DNA of 64,000 bases from Neorhizobium huautlense (GTDB lineage: Bacteria > Pseudomonadota > Alphaproteobacteria > Rhizobiales > Rhizobiaceae): NCBI RefSeq assembly GCF_002968575.1, contig NZ_PVBM01000004.1, positions 1 through 64,000 of the forward strand, in the 5' to 3' direction. The number at the start of each line of letters is the position of its first letter. Position 1 is the first letter of the stretch. The translations under genes were made by a program, and so were the position numbers. Shown here in pieces: positions 1-11,356 of the stretch. The notes below the pieces were generated by a model, which had not been told where the DNA came from, ran no database searches, and was given only the letters and a program-made list of their open reading frames with translations.

Positions 1-277
1 CTACCCCGCCCCATGCAGGTGAGCCAAGTATCAACCGGCGACGGAATAATTGCTATCGAGAAAGCTAAAGCCGAAGGGGGTGCCCCTCACCCGCCCCCGC
101 TCCGCCCTTTCAACCCGGCCCAGCCGGTCGGATCGGGGGCTGATCATCAGAGCCAGTGTCGCGTTTCTAACTGGATAACAGCGTCGCAGCCCTATTCAGC
201 TTTGACATAGACTGTAGCCGCAAAGTTAAAGTGTCCTGATCCTGCAAAGTTAGAATGTCACTCTCCCCTCATTATGG
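1..277. other. Left-edge stretch without a convincing gene
   Basis: No open frame here has a believable start, ribosome site or recognisable product. The only structure seen is a pair of near-identical 18-base direct repeats at 220-261, listed separately. The stretch lies downstream of the importer operon ending at 278, so it may also hold that operon's terminator, but no clear hairpin with a T-run was found. Confidence 0.5.
220..261. repeat. Tandem-like direct repeat, possible insertion-sequence end
   Basis: GCAAAGTTAAAGTGTCCT (220-237) is followed after six bases by GCAAAGTTAGAATGTCAC (244-261), differing at only a few positions. Repeated short motifs of this kind are known at the ends of some transposable elements (for example the IS21 family). 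No transposase lies inside the window, so this could be the tip of an element continuing to the left, a remnant, or a protein-binding repeat. The assignment is a guess. Confidence 0.3.
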
Positions 278-1000
278 TTAGTGCAGACCGCCCACCCCAA
301 GGAGCCGGTCGACAGTATCATGATGCGCGGAAAGCTCTTGCGGGGTACCAGCCCAAGCCAGTCTGCCCCGTTCGAGAATAATGACCCTGTCAGCGAAGTC
401 GATCGCGCTCTGGATACGCTGCTCGACCAGCAAAATGGTCATGTCGCCCGTCTTTGCGAGCTCGGCAAAGGCCGCCATCAGCTCTTCACAGATGACCGGC
501 GCCAGCCCTTCCAGAGGCTCGTCGAGAAGGAGGACCGACGGGCGACCAAGGATGCTTCGCGCGGTCGTCAGCATCTGCTGTTCACCACCGGAAAGCTGAT
601 TGCCGAGGTTGCGCCGGCGTTCCTTCAGGCGCGGAAACATCTGGTAGGCTTCCTCAAGCGCTGCCTTGGGCCGATCCTTGAGGCCGACGAAGAGGTTTTC
701 CTCCACCGTCAGGGTCGGGAAGATGCAGCGCGCCTGCGGCACGTAGCCCAGCCCCTTGAGAGCGCGTGAAGCGCTTGGCGCGGTGGTAATGTCGGCGTCG
801 CCGAGGCGGACGCTACCCTCATAACGTTTTGTCTGGCCGGCGAGTGAGGCAAGCAGCGTCGTCTTTCCCATGCCGTTTCGACCAAGCACAGCGAGCCGCT
901 CGCCTGCAGTCACCAAGAAGGATATGCCCTCCAGAACCCTGGTCGGCCCGTATCCCGCGGAAAGGTTCTCAACTTCAAGCGACGTGGCTGGCATTGGCAT
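278..1000 (-). CDS. Branched-chain-type ABC importer ATPase, LivF-like
   Basis: This is a cytoplasmic ATP-binding subunit of a HAAT (branched-chain amino acid type) importer, about 240 residues, normal for LivF. Walker A GRNGMGKT lies near residues 40-47, the signature is LSGGEQQM and Walker B is VLLLDEP. I chose the ATG at 1000 because GGAAA precedes it and it limits overlap with the upstream livG-like gene, which ends at 975. ATGs at 994, 1033 and 1045 are alternatives. It is the last gene of the pobA-led operon, so the cargo is more likely 4-hydroxybenzoate or a related aromatic acid than an amino acid; that substrate call is inference. Confidence 0.9.
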   Translation of the reverse strand: MPMPATSLEVENLSAGYGPTRVLEGISFLVTAGERLAVLGRNGMGKTTLLASLAGQTKRYEGSVRLGDADITTAPSASRALKGLGYVPQARCIFPTLTVEENLFVGLKDRPKAALEEAYQMFPRLKERRRNLGNQLSGGEQQMLTTARSILGRPSVLLLDEPLEGLAPVICEELMAAFAELAKTGDMTILLVEQRIQSAIDFADRVIILERGRLAWAGTPQELSAHHDTVDRLLGVGGLH

Positions 1001-1739
1001 AGTTTCCGAGATAGGCCTCGCGAACGCGGGCATCCTTGGTGACATCGGCCGGCAGGCCGTCGAAGATGATGGTGCCGGCGGCCAGCACGATCACCCGCTT
1101 GGCGAACCGGAAGACGAGATCCATGTCGTGCTCGATCATCAGCACGGCCAAGTCCGGCGGCAGATCCGCCAGCGCCTGCTCAATCCGACCCGTATCGCTC
1201 TGCGGCACGCCGGCCGCAGGCTCGTCAAGCAGCAACACCTTCGGCTTCAGCGCCAAAGCAACCGCGATTTCCAGAAGCCGCTGCTGGCCGTAGGCGATTT
1301 CGCGCACCTTGCGATGCGCCAGCTCCGCCAAGCCGAGTTTTTCCAGCAGTTCGGAGACTTCCACCATCACCTCTGGCATGCTGAGAAAGCTGCCGAAGAG
1401 GCGACCGGCGCGGCCATCTCTCTGCAGGACCGCAAGCCCCACGTGCTCGGCAGGCGTCATGTCCTGGAAGAGCCGCGTCACCTGAAACGAACGGACGAGG
1501 CCCCTCCGCACCCGGCCAATCGCGTCGATCCTGGTAACAGTCTCGCCGCCGAGGCGAACCTCCCCGGAACTCGGCGGCAGGTTGCCGGTCACGAGATTGA
1601 CGAAAGTTGTTTTGCCGGCGCCGTTCGGCCCGATCAGCGCAATCCGGTCGCCCGGCGCCATGGAAAGCGAGACGTCGTTGGTGACGACGAGACCACCGAA
1701 CGACCGCTTGAGATTGGCGACTTCGAAAACGGCGCTCAT
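975..1739 (-). CDS. Branched-chain-type ABC importer ATPase, LivG-like
   Basis: This is the second ATPase of the importer, 254 residues. Walker A GPNGAGKT is at about residues 37-44. The signature region reads AYGQQRLLEIA, the variant usual in LivG, and Walker B is VLLLDEPAAG. The C-terminal segment ends AYLGNYA, also typical of LivG. The ATG at 1739 overlaps the permease stop by four bases (ATGA), which implies translational coupling. A longer open frame runs upstream but reads through the permease gene in another frame and was not used. It pairs with the LivF-like protein to power the two permeases. Confidence 0.92.
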   Translation of the reverse strand: MSAVFEVANLKRSFGGLVVTNDVSLSMAPGDRIALIGPNGAGKTTFVNLVTGNLPPSSGEVRLGGETVTRIDAIGRVRRGLVRSFQVTRLFQDMTPAEHVGLAVLQRDGRAGRLFGSFLSMPEVMVEVSELLEKLGLAELAHRKVREIAYGQQRLLEIAVALALKPKVLLLDEPAAGVPQSDTGRIEQALADLPPDLAVLMIEHDMDLVFRFAKRVIVLAAGTIIFDGLPADVTKDARVREAYLGNYANASHVA

Positions 1740-2740
1740 CGGTTCGCCTTCCCGGGGCGCGTGAAATACGCAGCCGCGGTTCCGTAGATGCCCTTCGGGG
1801 CAAACAGCACGACCGCGATCAAGAGCGCGCCGACCATGGTGAGCCAATGGAAGGGATTGGCGGCCGATACATAGTCTTCGAACAGCATGAAGATCAGGGT
1901 GCCGGCAAGCGCGCCGAACAGAGAGCCGGTGCCGCCCAGCACCAGCATGACCAGCGCTTCGGCAGATTGGGTAAAGGACAGTGCATCGAGCGCGACCACC
2001 TGCGTCGAGATCGCGCTGAGCGCACCTCCCGTGCCGGCAACTGCACCGGAAATAACATACATCTTGGCAAGTGCCGCATTCGGCGAAGCGCCCAAGGCGC
2101 GAATGCGCAAGGGGTCTTCCTTGATGCCGCGACACAACATGCCGAACGGAGAGCGGACCACGAGGCGCAGAAGGACGAAGGCGATCAGCAGCAGCGCAAC
2201 GCCAAAGAAATATGCCGTATGACCAAAGAGGTCGAACTCATACAAGCCAAAGACAGGATCCGGCATGATGCCCGAAAGACCGTCGCTGCCCCCCGTCCAG
2301 GAGGAAGTCTTGTTGGCAAGTTCGTGAAACAGGTAGATCAGCGCGATCGACAAGACGAGCTGTGGCAAACCGTGGGCGCGCAACATGATGACAGCACAGA
2401 GGAGGCCCGCGACGGCGCCGGCTACGATGCCCCCGAGCGTCATCAACAGCGGGTCGTTGATGCCATAGTGAGCTGAGAGAATGCCGGCGGCATAGGCTCC
2501 GGAACCGAAGAGCGCGGCATGGCCGAGCGTCGCGACGCCGCAGTAACCTGTCACCAGATCGAGCGCGAGAACAAGCAAGGCGACTGACAGAATGCGGGTC
2601 AGCAGCGCGAGATTGTCGGGGAAAAGGATGTATCCCGCCGCGGCAAAGACGGCGATCACCGCGACGCCCATCAGATCGCGCCTGAAGGAGCGGCCCCGCG
2701 GCCGGCTAAGTATGGTCTGAGTGTTCACAGCCAGTGTCAT
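1736..2740 (-). CDS. Branched-chain-type ABC importer permease, LivM-like
   Basis: This is an inner-membrane permease of 334 residues with roughly eight to ten hydrophobic segments. The LivM hallmark appears near residues 64-78 (GYCGVATLGHAALFG), and the coupling region has RSPFGMLCRGIKEDPLRIRA. Its start lies 16 bases after the LivH-like stop and its end overlaps the LivG-like start, so it sits inside a compact operon. It would form the membrane channel together with the LivH-like protein. The transported compound cannot be read from the sequence; the operon partner pobA points to 4-hydroxybenzoate. Confidence 0.92.
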   Translation of the reverse strand: MTLAVNTQTILSRPRGRSFRRDLMGVAVIAVFAAAGYILFPDNLALLTRILSVALLVLALDLVTGYCGVATLGHAALFGSGAYAAGILSAHYGINDPLLMTLGGIVAGAVAGLLCAVIMLRAHGLPQLVLSIALIYLFHELANKTSSWTGGSDGLSGIMPDPVFGLYEFDLFGHTAYFFGVALLLIAFVLLRLVVRSPFGMLCRGIKEDPLRIRALGASPNAALAKMYVISGAVAGTGGALSAISTQVVALDALSFTQSAEALVMLVLGGTGSLFGALAGTLIFMLFEDYVSAANPFHWLTMVGALLIAVVLFAPKGIYGTAAAYFTRPGKANR

Positions 2741-2756
2741 GTTTACCTAGTTCGCC

Positions 2757-3620
2757 TCACTTTATACGTCCGGCAAGGCCGCGGGGAAAAACGCAGATGA
2801 TTGCGATCACCGCGAGATAAAAAAAGAACTCGCCGAATTCCGGCATCAGGTAGCGCCCCGTCGTATCGATCGCCCCGAGCAGGAGGCAGGCAATCAGCGC
2901 GCCGGGGATAGACCCCGCCCCGCCGACGGAGACGACGACCAGGAAGGTGACCATGTAGCGAAGCGCGTAATAGGGCTCGACCGGCAGCAGTTCGGCGCCC
3001 ACCACCCCACCGAAGGCGGCAAGCCCGACGGCAACCGCAAAGCTGATCGCATAAACGATCTCGGTCCGCACGCCGAGTGCCGCTGCCATGGCCGCGTTGT
3101 CCACCGAAGCGCGCAGCTTTACGCCGAAACTGGTCTTTTCGATCGCGAACCAAAGGCCGAGCGCGACTGCCAGACCACAGATGATGGCAAAGAGCCGGTG
3201 GATGGAAATCGTGCGGAAGCCGAGATCGACCGATCCCCTTAACGGCGCCGCAAGGGGAATCGTCTTCAGCGTCGGCCCCATCGCATAATTTGCAATTCCG
3301 ATGATGCAGAAGGTGATGCCGATGGTCATCAACACCTGCGTCAGTTCCGGCTGACCGTAGATGCGGCGATAGAGAAGCCGCTCGATCGGGATGGCGATGA
3401 AGATGGTGATGACGACCGCAGCGATCACGGCGAGGGCATAACCAAGTCCGAGGTCGCGCGCCACATAGGAGGCGATATAGCCGCCGATCATCGCAAAGGC
3501 GCCGTGCGCCAGATTGACGACGCGCATCAGGCCCATGGTGACCGAAAGACCGATCGATATGACGAACAGCACCATGCCATAGGCAAGCGCGTCGATGGCT
3601 ATGCTGAAGACTGTCTGCAT
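2757..3620 (-). CDS. Branched-chain-type ABC importer permease, LivH-like
   Basis: This is an inner-membrane permease of 287 residues with many hydrophobic helices. The segment MGLMRVVNLAHGAFAMIGGY near the N-terminus is the LivH signature. I placed the start at the ATG at 3620 because AGGA lies seven bases upstream; a TTG one codon earlier is also open. It lies between the substrate-binding protein gene and the LivM-like gene on the same strand. It forms the heterodimeric channel with the LivM-like protein. Confidence 0.92.
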   Translation of the reverse strand: MQTVFSIAIDALAYGMVLFVISIGLSVTMGLMRVVNLAHGAFAMIGGYIASYVARDLGLGYALAVIAAVVITIFIAIPIERLLYRRIYGQPELTQVLMTIGITFCIIGIANYAMGPTLKTIPLAAPLRGSVDLGFRTISIHRLFAIICGLAVALGLWFAIEKTSFGVKLRASVDNAAMAAALGVRTEIVYAISFAVAVGLAAFGGVVGAELLPVEPYYALRYMVTFLVVVSVGGAGSIPGALIACLLLGAIDTTGRYLMPEFGEFFFYLAVIAIICVFPRGLAGRIK

Positions 3621-3691
3621 CAAAATGTCCTGTCCGGAAACGGCGGGCCACGGTAAGCCCGCCGAGGGTTCGGAGCTTTCTCTCGGAAGGC

Positions 3692-4864
3692 TTACTTGGC
3701 CGCAGCCAGGCCCGGATCGCCCTGCTTCTCGAAGGTCTGGATTTCCTTGTTGATGTAGGTCCCGTCGGCACCTTTGGCGACTTCGCGCAGATAAATGTTC
3801 TGCGTGATGTGACGACTTTCCGGATCGATGGAAACCGGGCCGCGCGGGCTCGTCCAGGAGAGGCCCTTCACCGCGTCCACCGCCTTCTCCGCATCCTGTT
3901 TGCCGCCGGTTGCCTCGATCATCTTGTAGATGACATGCATGCCGTCATAGGCGCCGACTGCCGGGAAGGAGAGTTCCGCCTTGTTGCCGATCGCCTTGGC
4001 CGCTGCATCGACGAAGATCTTGTTTTCCGGGGAATCGTGCGAGACGGCGTAGTGGAACGTCGTCTGAATGCCGAGCGCCGCATCACCGAGTGCGGGCAGA
4101 TCCGATTCCTGCGTCAGGTCGCCAGGCGCGAAAAACTTGATACCGGCCGTCTTCAGACCGTTGTCGTTATAGGCCTTGACGAAGCCGAGTGTTGTCGGAC
4201 CGGACGGGAGGAAGGCGAAGACGCCCTGGGCCCCGGAATCCTTGATGCGCTGCATGATCGGGCTGAAGTCGTTAGTGGCGAGTGGTAGGCGGATCGACTC
4301 CACCACTTCGCCACCAGCCTTCGTGAAGCCTGTCTTGAAGGCATTTTCCGCATCGATGCCCGGACCATAGTCGCTCACCACCGAGATTACCTTCTTCACG
4401 CCGGCATCGAACGCCACCTTCGCGATCGGCGTGGACGTCTGCCAGGTGGTGAACGAGGTACGCACGACGAACGGGCTGGTTTTCATGATCGCCGAGGTGG
4501 CCGCATTCATGATGACCATCGGCACGTTGCCCTGTTTCAGGATCGGCGTAACAGCCATCGCGTCCGGGGTGAAGTAGAAGCCGGCGAGATATTTGACCTT
4601 TTCCTTTACGATCAATTCCTGGCCGAGCGCCTTGGATTGCGCAGGATCGGCGGCCGGGATGTCTCGGTAGATGATCTCGATGGTGTCGCTGCCTACCTTG
4701 TTGCCGTTGAGCGCCATATAGGCGTCGATGCCGGCCTTGAAGTTCTTGCCCTGCAGCGCGAACGGACCTGAGAACGGGCCGACGACGCCGACCTTGATGA
4801 CGTCGGCATAAGCCGTGCTGCTCAAGGCCAAAACGGCAAATGCGCAGAGAATGGTCTTGTTCAT
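3692..4864 (-). CDS. Periplasmic substrate-binding protein of the importer, LivK/type I fold
   Basis: The product is 390 residues with a clear Sec signal peptide (MNKTILCAFAVLALSSTAYA) and probable cleavage before DVIKVGVVGPFSGPFA. The mature protein matches type I periplasmic binding proteins: G.V.PFSGP at the start and the DYGPG hinge region near the middle. It captures the solute in the periplasm and delivers it to the LivH/LivM-like permeases. A Shine-Dalgarno AGGGAGGAC precedes the ATG at 4864. It follows pobA by about 116 bases on the same strand. Homologues near aromatic catabolism genes often bind aromatic acids, so 4-hydroxybenzoate is the best guess, not shown by the sequence. Confidence 0.9.
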   Translation of the reverse strand: MNKTILCAFAVLALSSTAYADVIKVGVVGPFSGPFALQGKNFKAGIDAYMALNGNKVGSDTIEIIYRDIPAADPAQSKALGQELIVKEKVKYLAGFYFTPDAMAVTPILKQGNVPMVIMNAATSAIMKTSPFVVRTSFTTWQTSTPIAKVAFDAGVKKVISVVSDYGPGIDAENAFKTGFTKAGGEVVESIRLPLATNDFSPIMQRIKDSGAQGVFAFLPSGPTTLGFVKAYNDNGLKTAGIKFFAPGDLTQESDLPALGDAALGIQTTFHYAVSHDSPENKIFVDAAAKAIGNKAELSFPAVGAYDGMHVIYKMIEATGGKQDAEKAVDAVKGLSWTSPRGPVSIDPESRHITQNIYLREVAKGADGTYINKEIQTFEKQGDPGLAAAK

Positions 4865-4980
4865 GTTCAGTCCTCCCTTTTTCAAACGGTGCGAGTGTTT
4901 AGCCTGTCCACCGGTTTCAAGTTCAAAGTGGCGTGCATCCCCAGATGCATTTATTCCCGTGAAGCCAATCAAACGGCAAC

Positions 4981-7161
<2,181 letters not shown>

Positions 7162-7201
7162 CAGGAGACGGCGGCCTGGGTTGATGCCGCCGTCCGATTG
7201 C

Positions 7202-9409
7202 TCAGGCGACGTCCGGCAGGCCACCGATCAGTTTGTCGAGCGTGATTGGATAATGTCTAACTCTGATGCCTGTGGCGTTGTAGATGGCGTTGGCGATCGC
7301 GGCGGAGACCCCACAAAGTCCGAGTTCGCCGACACCCTTTGCTTTCATCGGTGATGACATCGGGTCGGTCTCGTCCATGAAGATCACCTCCTGGTGAGGG
7401 ATATCTGCGTGAACGGGGACCTCGTATCCGGCAAGGTCGTGGTTAACGAAGAAACCGGATCGCGTATCCACCGCAAGCTCCTCGGACAAGGCCCCGCCGA
7501 CGCCCATGGTCATGGCACCAATGACCTGGCTGCGTGCCGTGATCGGGTTGAGGATGCGCCCCGCAGCACACACCGCCAGCATGCGGCGGATGCGGCTCTC
7601 GCCCGTTGCGACGTCGACGCCCACTTCCACGAAATGCGCTCCGAAGGTCGATTGTTGATGCGTCTCGGAAAGGTCTCCCCACTGAATTGTGTCTTCGCCC
7701 ACAAGACCGTCCGATCCCGCCGCCTCGGCGAGCCGCACCGAGCGGTTGCCCGATCGGACCTCGCCGTTTTCGAAGACGACATCGTCGGAGTTGAAGCCGA
7801 GTTTCTGCGCGATGGCCTCGCGGAGCTTGACGCACGCGGCGTAGACACCGGCAGTGGAGCAATTACCGCCAAACTGTCCGCCAGAGCCCGCAGACACAGG
7901 AAAGTGGGAATCGCCGAGATGGACCGCAACCTTTTCGATGGGAAGCCCCAGCATCTCGGCCGCAGTCTGGGCAATGATCGTATAGCTGCCGGTTCCGATA
8001 TCGGTCATATCGGTTTCGACGGTCACGATGCCTTCGCGATCGAGCCGTACCCGGGCGCCGGATGGAATGAGCAGGTTGTTGCGAAAGGCTGCCGCAACTC
8101 CCAATCCGATCAGCCAGTTGCCATCCCGCCTCGCCCCAGGGCGCCCACGCTGGCTCCAGCCGAAACGTTCCGCACCGACCTCAAGACAGCCGATCAGGTT
8201 GCGATGGGAAAATGGACGCTTCGGATTTTCCGGGTCGACCTGCGTGTCGTTGAGGATACGAAACTGCACGGGATCCATGTCGAGCTTTTCAGCGATCTCG
8301 TCGATGGCAATTTCAAGCGCCATCAGACCGGGAGCCTCGCCCGGAGCCCGCATGGCGTTGCCCTCCGCAAGATCGAGCGTGGCCAGCCGCATCGCCGTCA
8401 TGCGGTGCGCTCCGGCATAGAGCAGACGGGTCTGGTTGACGGCGGTCTCCAGGCCACCGCCGGGAAGATCGCCCGACCAGCTCTCGTGCGCGATCGCGGC
8501 AATCCTGCCGTCCCGGCCGGCACCGATGCGAATGCGCTGGATCGTGGCCGGGCGATGGGTCGTGTTGTTTGCCATCAGCGGTCGCGGGAGAGCGACCTTG
8601 ACCGGCCGCCCCGCAGCCTTTGCCCCGAACGCAGCGAGCACTGCATCCGCCCTCAGAAACAGCTTTCCGCCAAAACCGCCGCCGATGAACGGCGACATGA
8701 GATGGAGCTTTTCCTTGTCGATCCCAAGTGTCGTCGCCAGGTCGGAGCGCCACCAGTCGATCATCTGGCTCGATGTCCAGACGGTCAGCTTGTCCCCGTT
8801 CCAGGCTGCGATGGACGCATGCGGCTCCATCATGCAATGCGACTGATCAGGTGTCGTGTAGGTTTCATCCAAGGTCACAGGGGCGGAGGCGAACGCCGCA
8901 TCGAAGTCTCCGACTGCCGTATCCGGTGGGGCCTCGCCTGGTTTGGCCGCCGGCTCAATCGCCGAATCCTTCGCCTTTTCCAGGTCGAAGGCGCCCTTCT
9001 CCACGACATAGTCGACCCTTACCAATGCGGCGGCGGCGCGCGCCTGCTCGAAGGTCTGCGCAACGACGACCGCAATCGCTTGATGATAATGCTGGACCCT
9101 GTCGCCGCCAAAGAGTTTGGCGGTGTTGAACTGGCCTTTCTTCAATTCGCCGACGTCGAGCGTCGTCACAACGGCAAGCACGCCAGGCGCCTTCTTTGCG
9201 GCGGACACGTCAATAGACTTGATCCGCCCCTTGGCGATGGCAGCGCCGACGGGATAGCCGTAAGCATACGGCGTGTTCGGATCATGCCATTCATAGGCGT
9301 ACATGGCCCGGCCGGTGGTCTTGAGCTGGCCGTCGATGCGGTGGATCGGCCGGCCGACAACCTTGAGCTGGTCGATCGGATTGGTGGCTGCTGGTGTATC
9401 GAACTGCAT
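7202..9409 (-). CDS. paoC: Aldehyde oxidoreductase molybdenum-binding subunit, PaoC-like
   Basis: This is the large molybdopterin subunit, 735 residues, of a xanthine dehydrogenase family enzyme. It carries the MCD-binding and catalytic regions: FIGGGFGGKLF near the middle, GSYTIIAQTAAEMLG, and a C-terminal KGVGELGLCGVSAAIANAIY containing the conserved catalytic glutamate. No signal peptide is present, fitting E. coli PaoC, which is exported folded with the Tat-signalled small subunit. It is the last gene of paoABC, three bases after the FAD subunit. E. coli PaoABC oxidises aromatic aldehydes to acids; the natural substrate here is unknown. No PaoD/XdhC-type cofactor-insertion gene lies in the window. 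Confidence 0.92.
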   Translation of the reverse strand: MQFDTPAATNPIDQLKVVGRPIHRIDGQLKTTGRAMYAYEWHDPNTPYAYGYPVGAAIAKGRIKSIDVSAAKKAPGVLAVVTTLDVGELKKGQFNTAKLFGGDRVQHYHQAIAVVVAQTFEQARAAAALVRVDYVVEKGAFDLEKAKDSAIEPAAKPGEAPPDTAVGDFDAAFASAPVTLDETYTTPDQSHCMMEPHASIAAWNGDKLTVWTSSQMIDWWRSDLATTLGIDKEKLHLMSPFIGGGFGGKLFLRADAVLAAFGAKAAGRPVKVALPRPLMANNTTHRPATIQRIRIGAGRDGRIAAIAHESWSGDLPGGGLETAVNQTRLLYAGAHRMTAMRLATLDLAEGNAMRAPGEAPGLMALEIAIDEIAEKLDMDPVQFRILNDTQVDPENPKRPFSHRNLIGCLEVGAERFGWSQRGRPGARRDGNWLIGLGVAAAFRNNLLIPSGARVRLDREGIVTVETDMTDIGTGSYTIIAQTAAEMLGLPIEKVAVHLGDSHFPVSAGSGGQFGGNCSTAGVYAACVKLREAIAQKLGFNSDDVVFENGEVRSGNRSVRLAEAAGSDGLVGEDTIQWGDLSETHQQSTFGAHFVEVGVDVATGESRIRRMLAVCAAGRILNPITARSQVIGAMTMGVGGALSEELAVDTRSGFFVNHDLAGYEVPVHADIPHQEVIFMDETDPMSSPMKAKGVGELGLCGVSAAIANAIYNATGIRVRHYPITLDKLIGGLPDVA

Positions 9410-9412
9410 GGC

Positions 9413-10363
9413 TCATCCTCTGGCTTCGGCAATGACCGCGCCGAGCGTGCGCTCAACCAGGTCCAGCTTGAAACGGTTGTGGTCCGTAGGTCGGGCGTCC
9501 GAGAGAAGGATGCCAGCGGCAGCACGGGCACCTTTCGGCAGCTCGGCTTCGGCCGCCTCGACCCGCCAGGGTTTGTGGGCAACACCTCCGACCGCGATAC
9601 GTCCGGTTCCGTCAGGTTGGATAACAGCGCCTATGGAAACGAGAGCGAAGGCGTAGGAGGCCCGGTCGCGGACCTTGCGATAGAGTTGTCGCCCCCCGAT
9701 TGGCGGCGGCAGCACGACGGCGGTAATAATCTCTCCGTGTTCGAGAACCGTCTCGATGTGCGGGGTATCGCCCGGCAGGCGGTGGAAGTCGGCGATCGGG
9801 ATGGCGCGGTGGCTGCCGTCTCCTTTTACGGTTTCCACGACGGCATCCAGCGCCCGCATCGCAATGGCCATGTCGCTCGGATTGGTCGCGATGCAGGCCT
9901 CGCTCGTGCCGATGACCGCATGCTGACGGGTGAAGCCGCCGATTGCGGAGCAGCCACTGCCGGGCTGACGCTTGTTGCACGGCTGATTGGTGTCATAAAA
10001 GTAGGGACAGCGCGTGCGCTGCAGGAGATTGCCGGCCGTGCTGGCCTTGTTGCGGAGCTGCCCGGAGGCACCGGCCAGGAGCGCGCGGGACAGAAGCCCG
10101 TAGTCGCGCCGGACGATGCCATGGCCGGCTAGATCCGTATTGCGGACAAGAGCTCCGATGCGCAGCCCGCCTTCCTGCGTGGGTTCGATCTGGTCCAGGC
10201 CCAGGCCGTTCACGTCGATCAGATGCGTGGGGGTCTCGATCTCGAGCTTCATGAGGTCGAGCAGGTTTGTGCCGCCGGCAATGAACTTTGCTTCGGGGTT
10301 AGAGGCGGCCGCCTTGGCCGCTGCCTCGACGGAGGGGGCGCGTTCGTAGGTGAAGGCTCTCAT
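9413..10363 (-). CDS. paoB: Aldehyde oxidoreductase FAD-binding subunit, PaoB-like
   Basis: This 316-residue FAD subunit shuttles electrons from the iron-sulfur subunit to the acceptor. The FAD motifs [13 protein letters not shown] (about 28-40) and the later [13 protein letters not shown] are clear. Cysteines at about 119, 129, 138 and 157 lie in the insert that binds an extra [4Fe-4S] cluster in E. coli PaoB, a feature separating this group from ordinary xanthine dehydrogenases. The start overlaps the small-subunit stop by four bases (ATGA), and the stop is followed directly by the large subunit. Confidence 0.92.
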   Translation of the reverse strand: MRAFTYERAPSVEAAAKAAASNPEAKFIAGGTNLLDLMKLEIETPTHLIDVNGLGLDQIEPTQEGGLRIGALVRNTDLAGHGIVRRDYGLLSRALLAGASGQLRNKASTAGNLLQRTRCPYFYDTNQPCNKRQPGSGCSAIGGFTRQHAVIGTSEACIATNPSDMAIAMRALDAVVETVKGDGSHRAIPIADFHRLPGDTPHIETVLEHGEIITAVVLPPPIGGRQLYRKVRDRASYAFALVSIGAVIQPDGTGRIAVGGVAHKPWRVEAAEAELPKGARAAAGILLSDARPTDHNRFKLDLVERTLGAVIAEARG

Positions 10364-10995
10364 GTTTTTGTCCCCGCGACTTCCGTGATGGCGTCAACGA
10401 TGTTGGAATAGGCGCCGCAACGACAGATGTTGCCGCTCATCCGCTCGCGGATTTCCCCAGGCGTGAGCTGTACCTGTGTCGTAAGGTCGCCGGTAACGTG
10501 ACTCGGGATGTCCGCCTTGATCTCCTCGAGCACCGCCACCGAGGAACAGATTTGCCCCGGCGTGCAATAGCCGCACTGGAAACCGTCGTGCTTCACGAAG
10601 GCCGCCTGCATGGGATGAAGATTTCCAGGCTCTCCGAGGCCCTCTATCGTCGTGATCTGCTCGCCCTCGTGCATCACCGCCAACGTCAGGCACGAATTGA
10701 TGCGGCGGCCGGCTACCAAGACGGTGCAGGCGCCGCACTGGCCATGGTCACAGCCCTTTTTGGTTCCCGTGAGATGCAAGTGCTCGCGCAGCACGTCGAG
10801 CAGCGTGACTCTGTTGTCGACGTCAAGATCACGTATCTCGCCGTTGATCGTGAAGGATATTTTGGTCGTGTAGGTCATCGCGTTTCCTGGTGACTGTGCC
10901 GCCGCCTCCGCGGCGACTCCGCTGACCGCGACGGTGGCGGCCGACGAGATAAGTAAATCTCGGCGGGAGATTTCAAGTTGGATGAGGCTTTGCAT
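10360..10995 (-). CDS. paoA: Aldehyde oxidoreductase 2Fe-2S subunit with Tat signal, PaoA-like
   Basis: This 211-residue subunit carries two [2Fe-2S] clusters: the N-terminal plant-ferredoxin type ([14 protein letters not shown], then NSCL) and the C-terminal type ([10 protein letters not shown], then ICRCGAY). The N-terminus has a twin-arginine signal, [17 protein letters not shown], ending near AEAAAQ, which would carry the assembled complex to the periplasm as in E. coli. I chose the ATG at 10995 because GGAG lies six bases upstream; an ATG at 11007 is also in frame. It is the first gene of paoABC. Confidence 0.93.
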   Translation of the reverse strand: MQSLIQLEISRRDLLISSAATVAVSGVAAEAAAQSPGNAMTYTTKISFTINGEIRDLDVDNRVTLLDVLREHLHLTGTKKGCDHGQCGACTVLVAGRRINSCLTLAVMHEGEQITTIEGLGEPGNLHPMQAAFVKHDGFQCGYCTPGQICSSVAVLEEIKADIPSHVTGDLTTQVQLTPGEIRERMSGNICRCGAYSNIVDAITEVAGTKT

Positions 10996-11356
10996 GTCCA
11001 GCTCCATTTCGATGGGGAGGATGATGAGGGCTCCAAGGCCCGCAGAATTGCTTGAGCATCGACGCCGTTGGGGAAGTAGAGGACGGGAATGGAGGGATTA
11101 GGGGCGCGTTATCGCTTGCGGTTATCGATCTGACCCATAAATGTAGGGGCGAGCGAGCACTCGCCGGATCAATTCTCTTCGCTTCAGGCCTGATTCATGG
11201 ACGACGGCTATAGGCCCTATGTCGTCATATGACTATCGGTTCAGGCCGCGGATAGCAGAGGCCTGACCGTAGGCAGGAAAATACAACCTGACCTCGACAC
11301 ACGCCCGTAACTCATATTATGTCTTATAATGTTGATCCGTCAGGGAGAGCCTCAAC
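10996..11356. promoter_or_regulatory. Divergent promoter region between paoABC and the UxuA-like gene
   Basis: No gene was found in this stretch. It contains the 10-base palindrome GTCATATGAC at 11224-11233, a GGCGAG-N6-CTCGCC hairpin near 11151-11168, and an AT-rich imperfect dyad at 11313-11333 (arms CATATTAT and ATAATGTT) that includes a TATAAT hexamer about 30 bases before the GTG start at 11357. The TATAAT is a plausible -10 box for the UxuA-like gene. No regulator gene adjoins it. Confidence 0.45.

Noticed and set aside
7394..10132. A 912-codon open frame on the plus strand opposite paoB/paoC
   Set aside because: It lies wholly antisense to two clearly conserved genes, its product is rich in arginine and proline without family motifs, and GC-rich coding sequence commonly leaves such mirror frames open.
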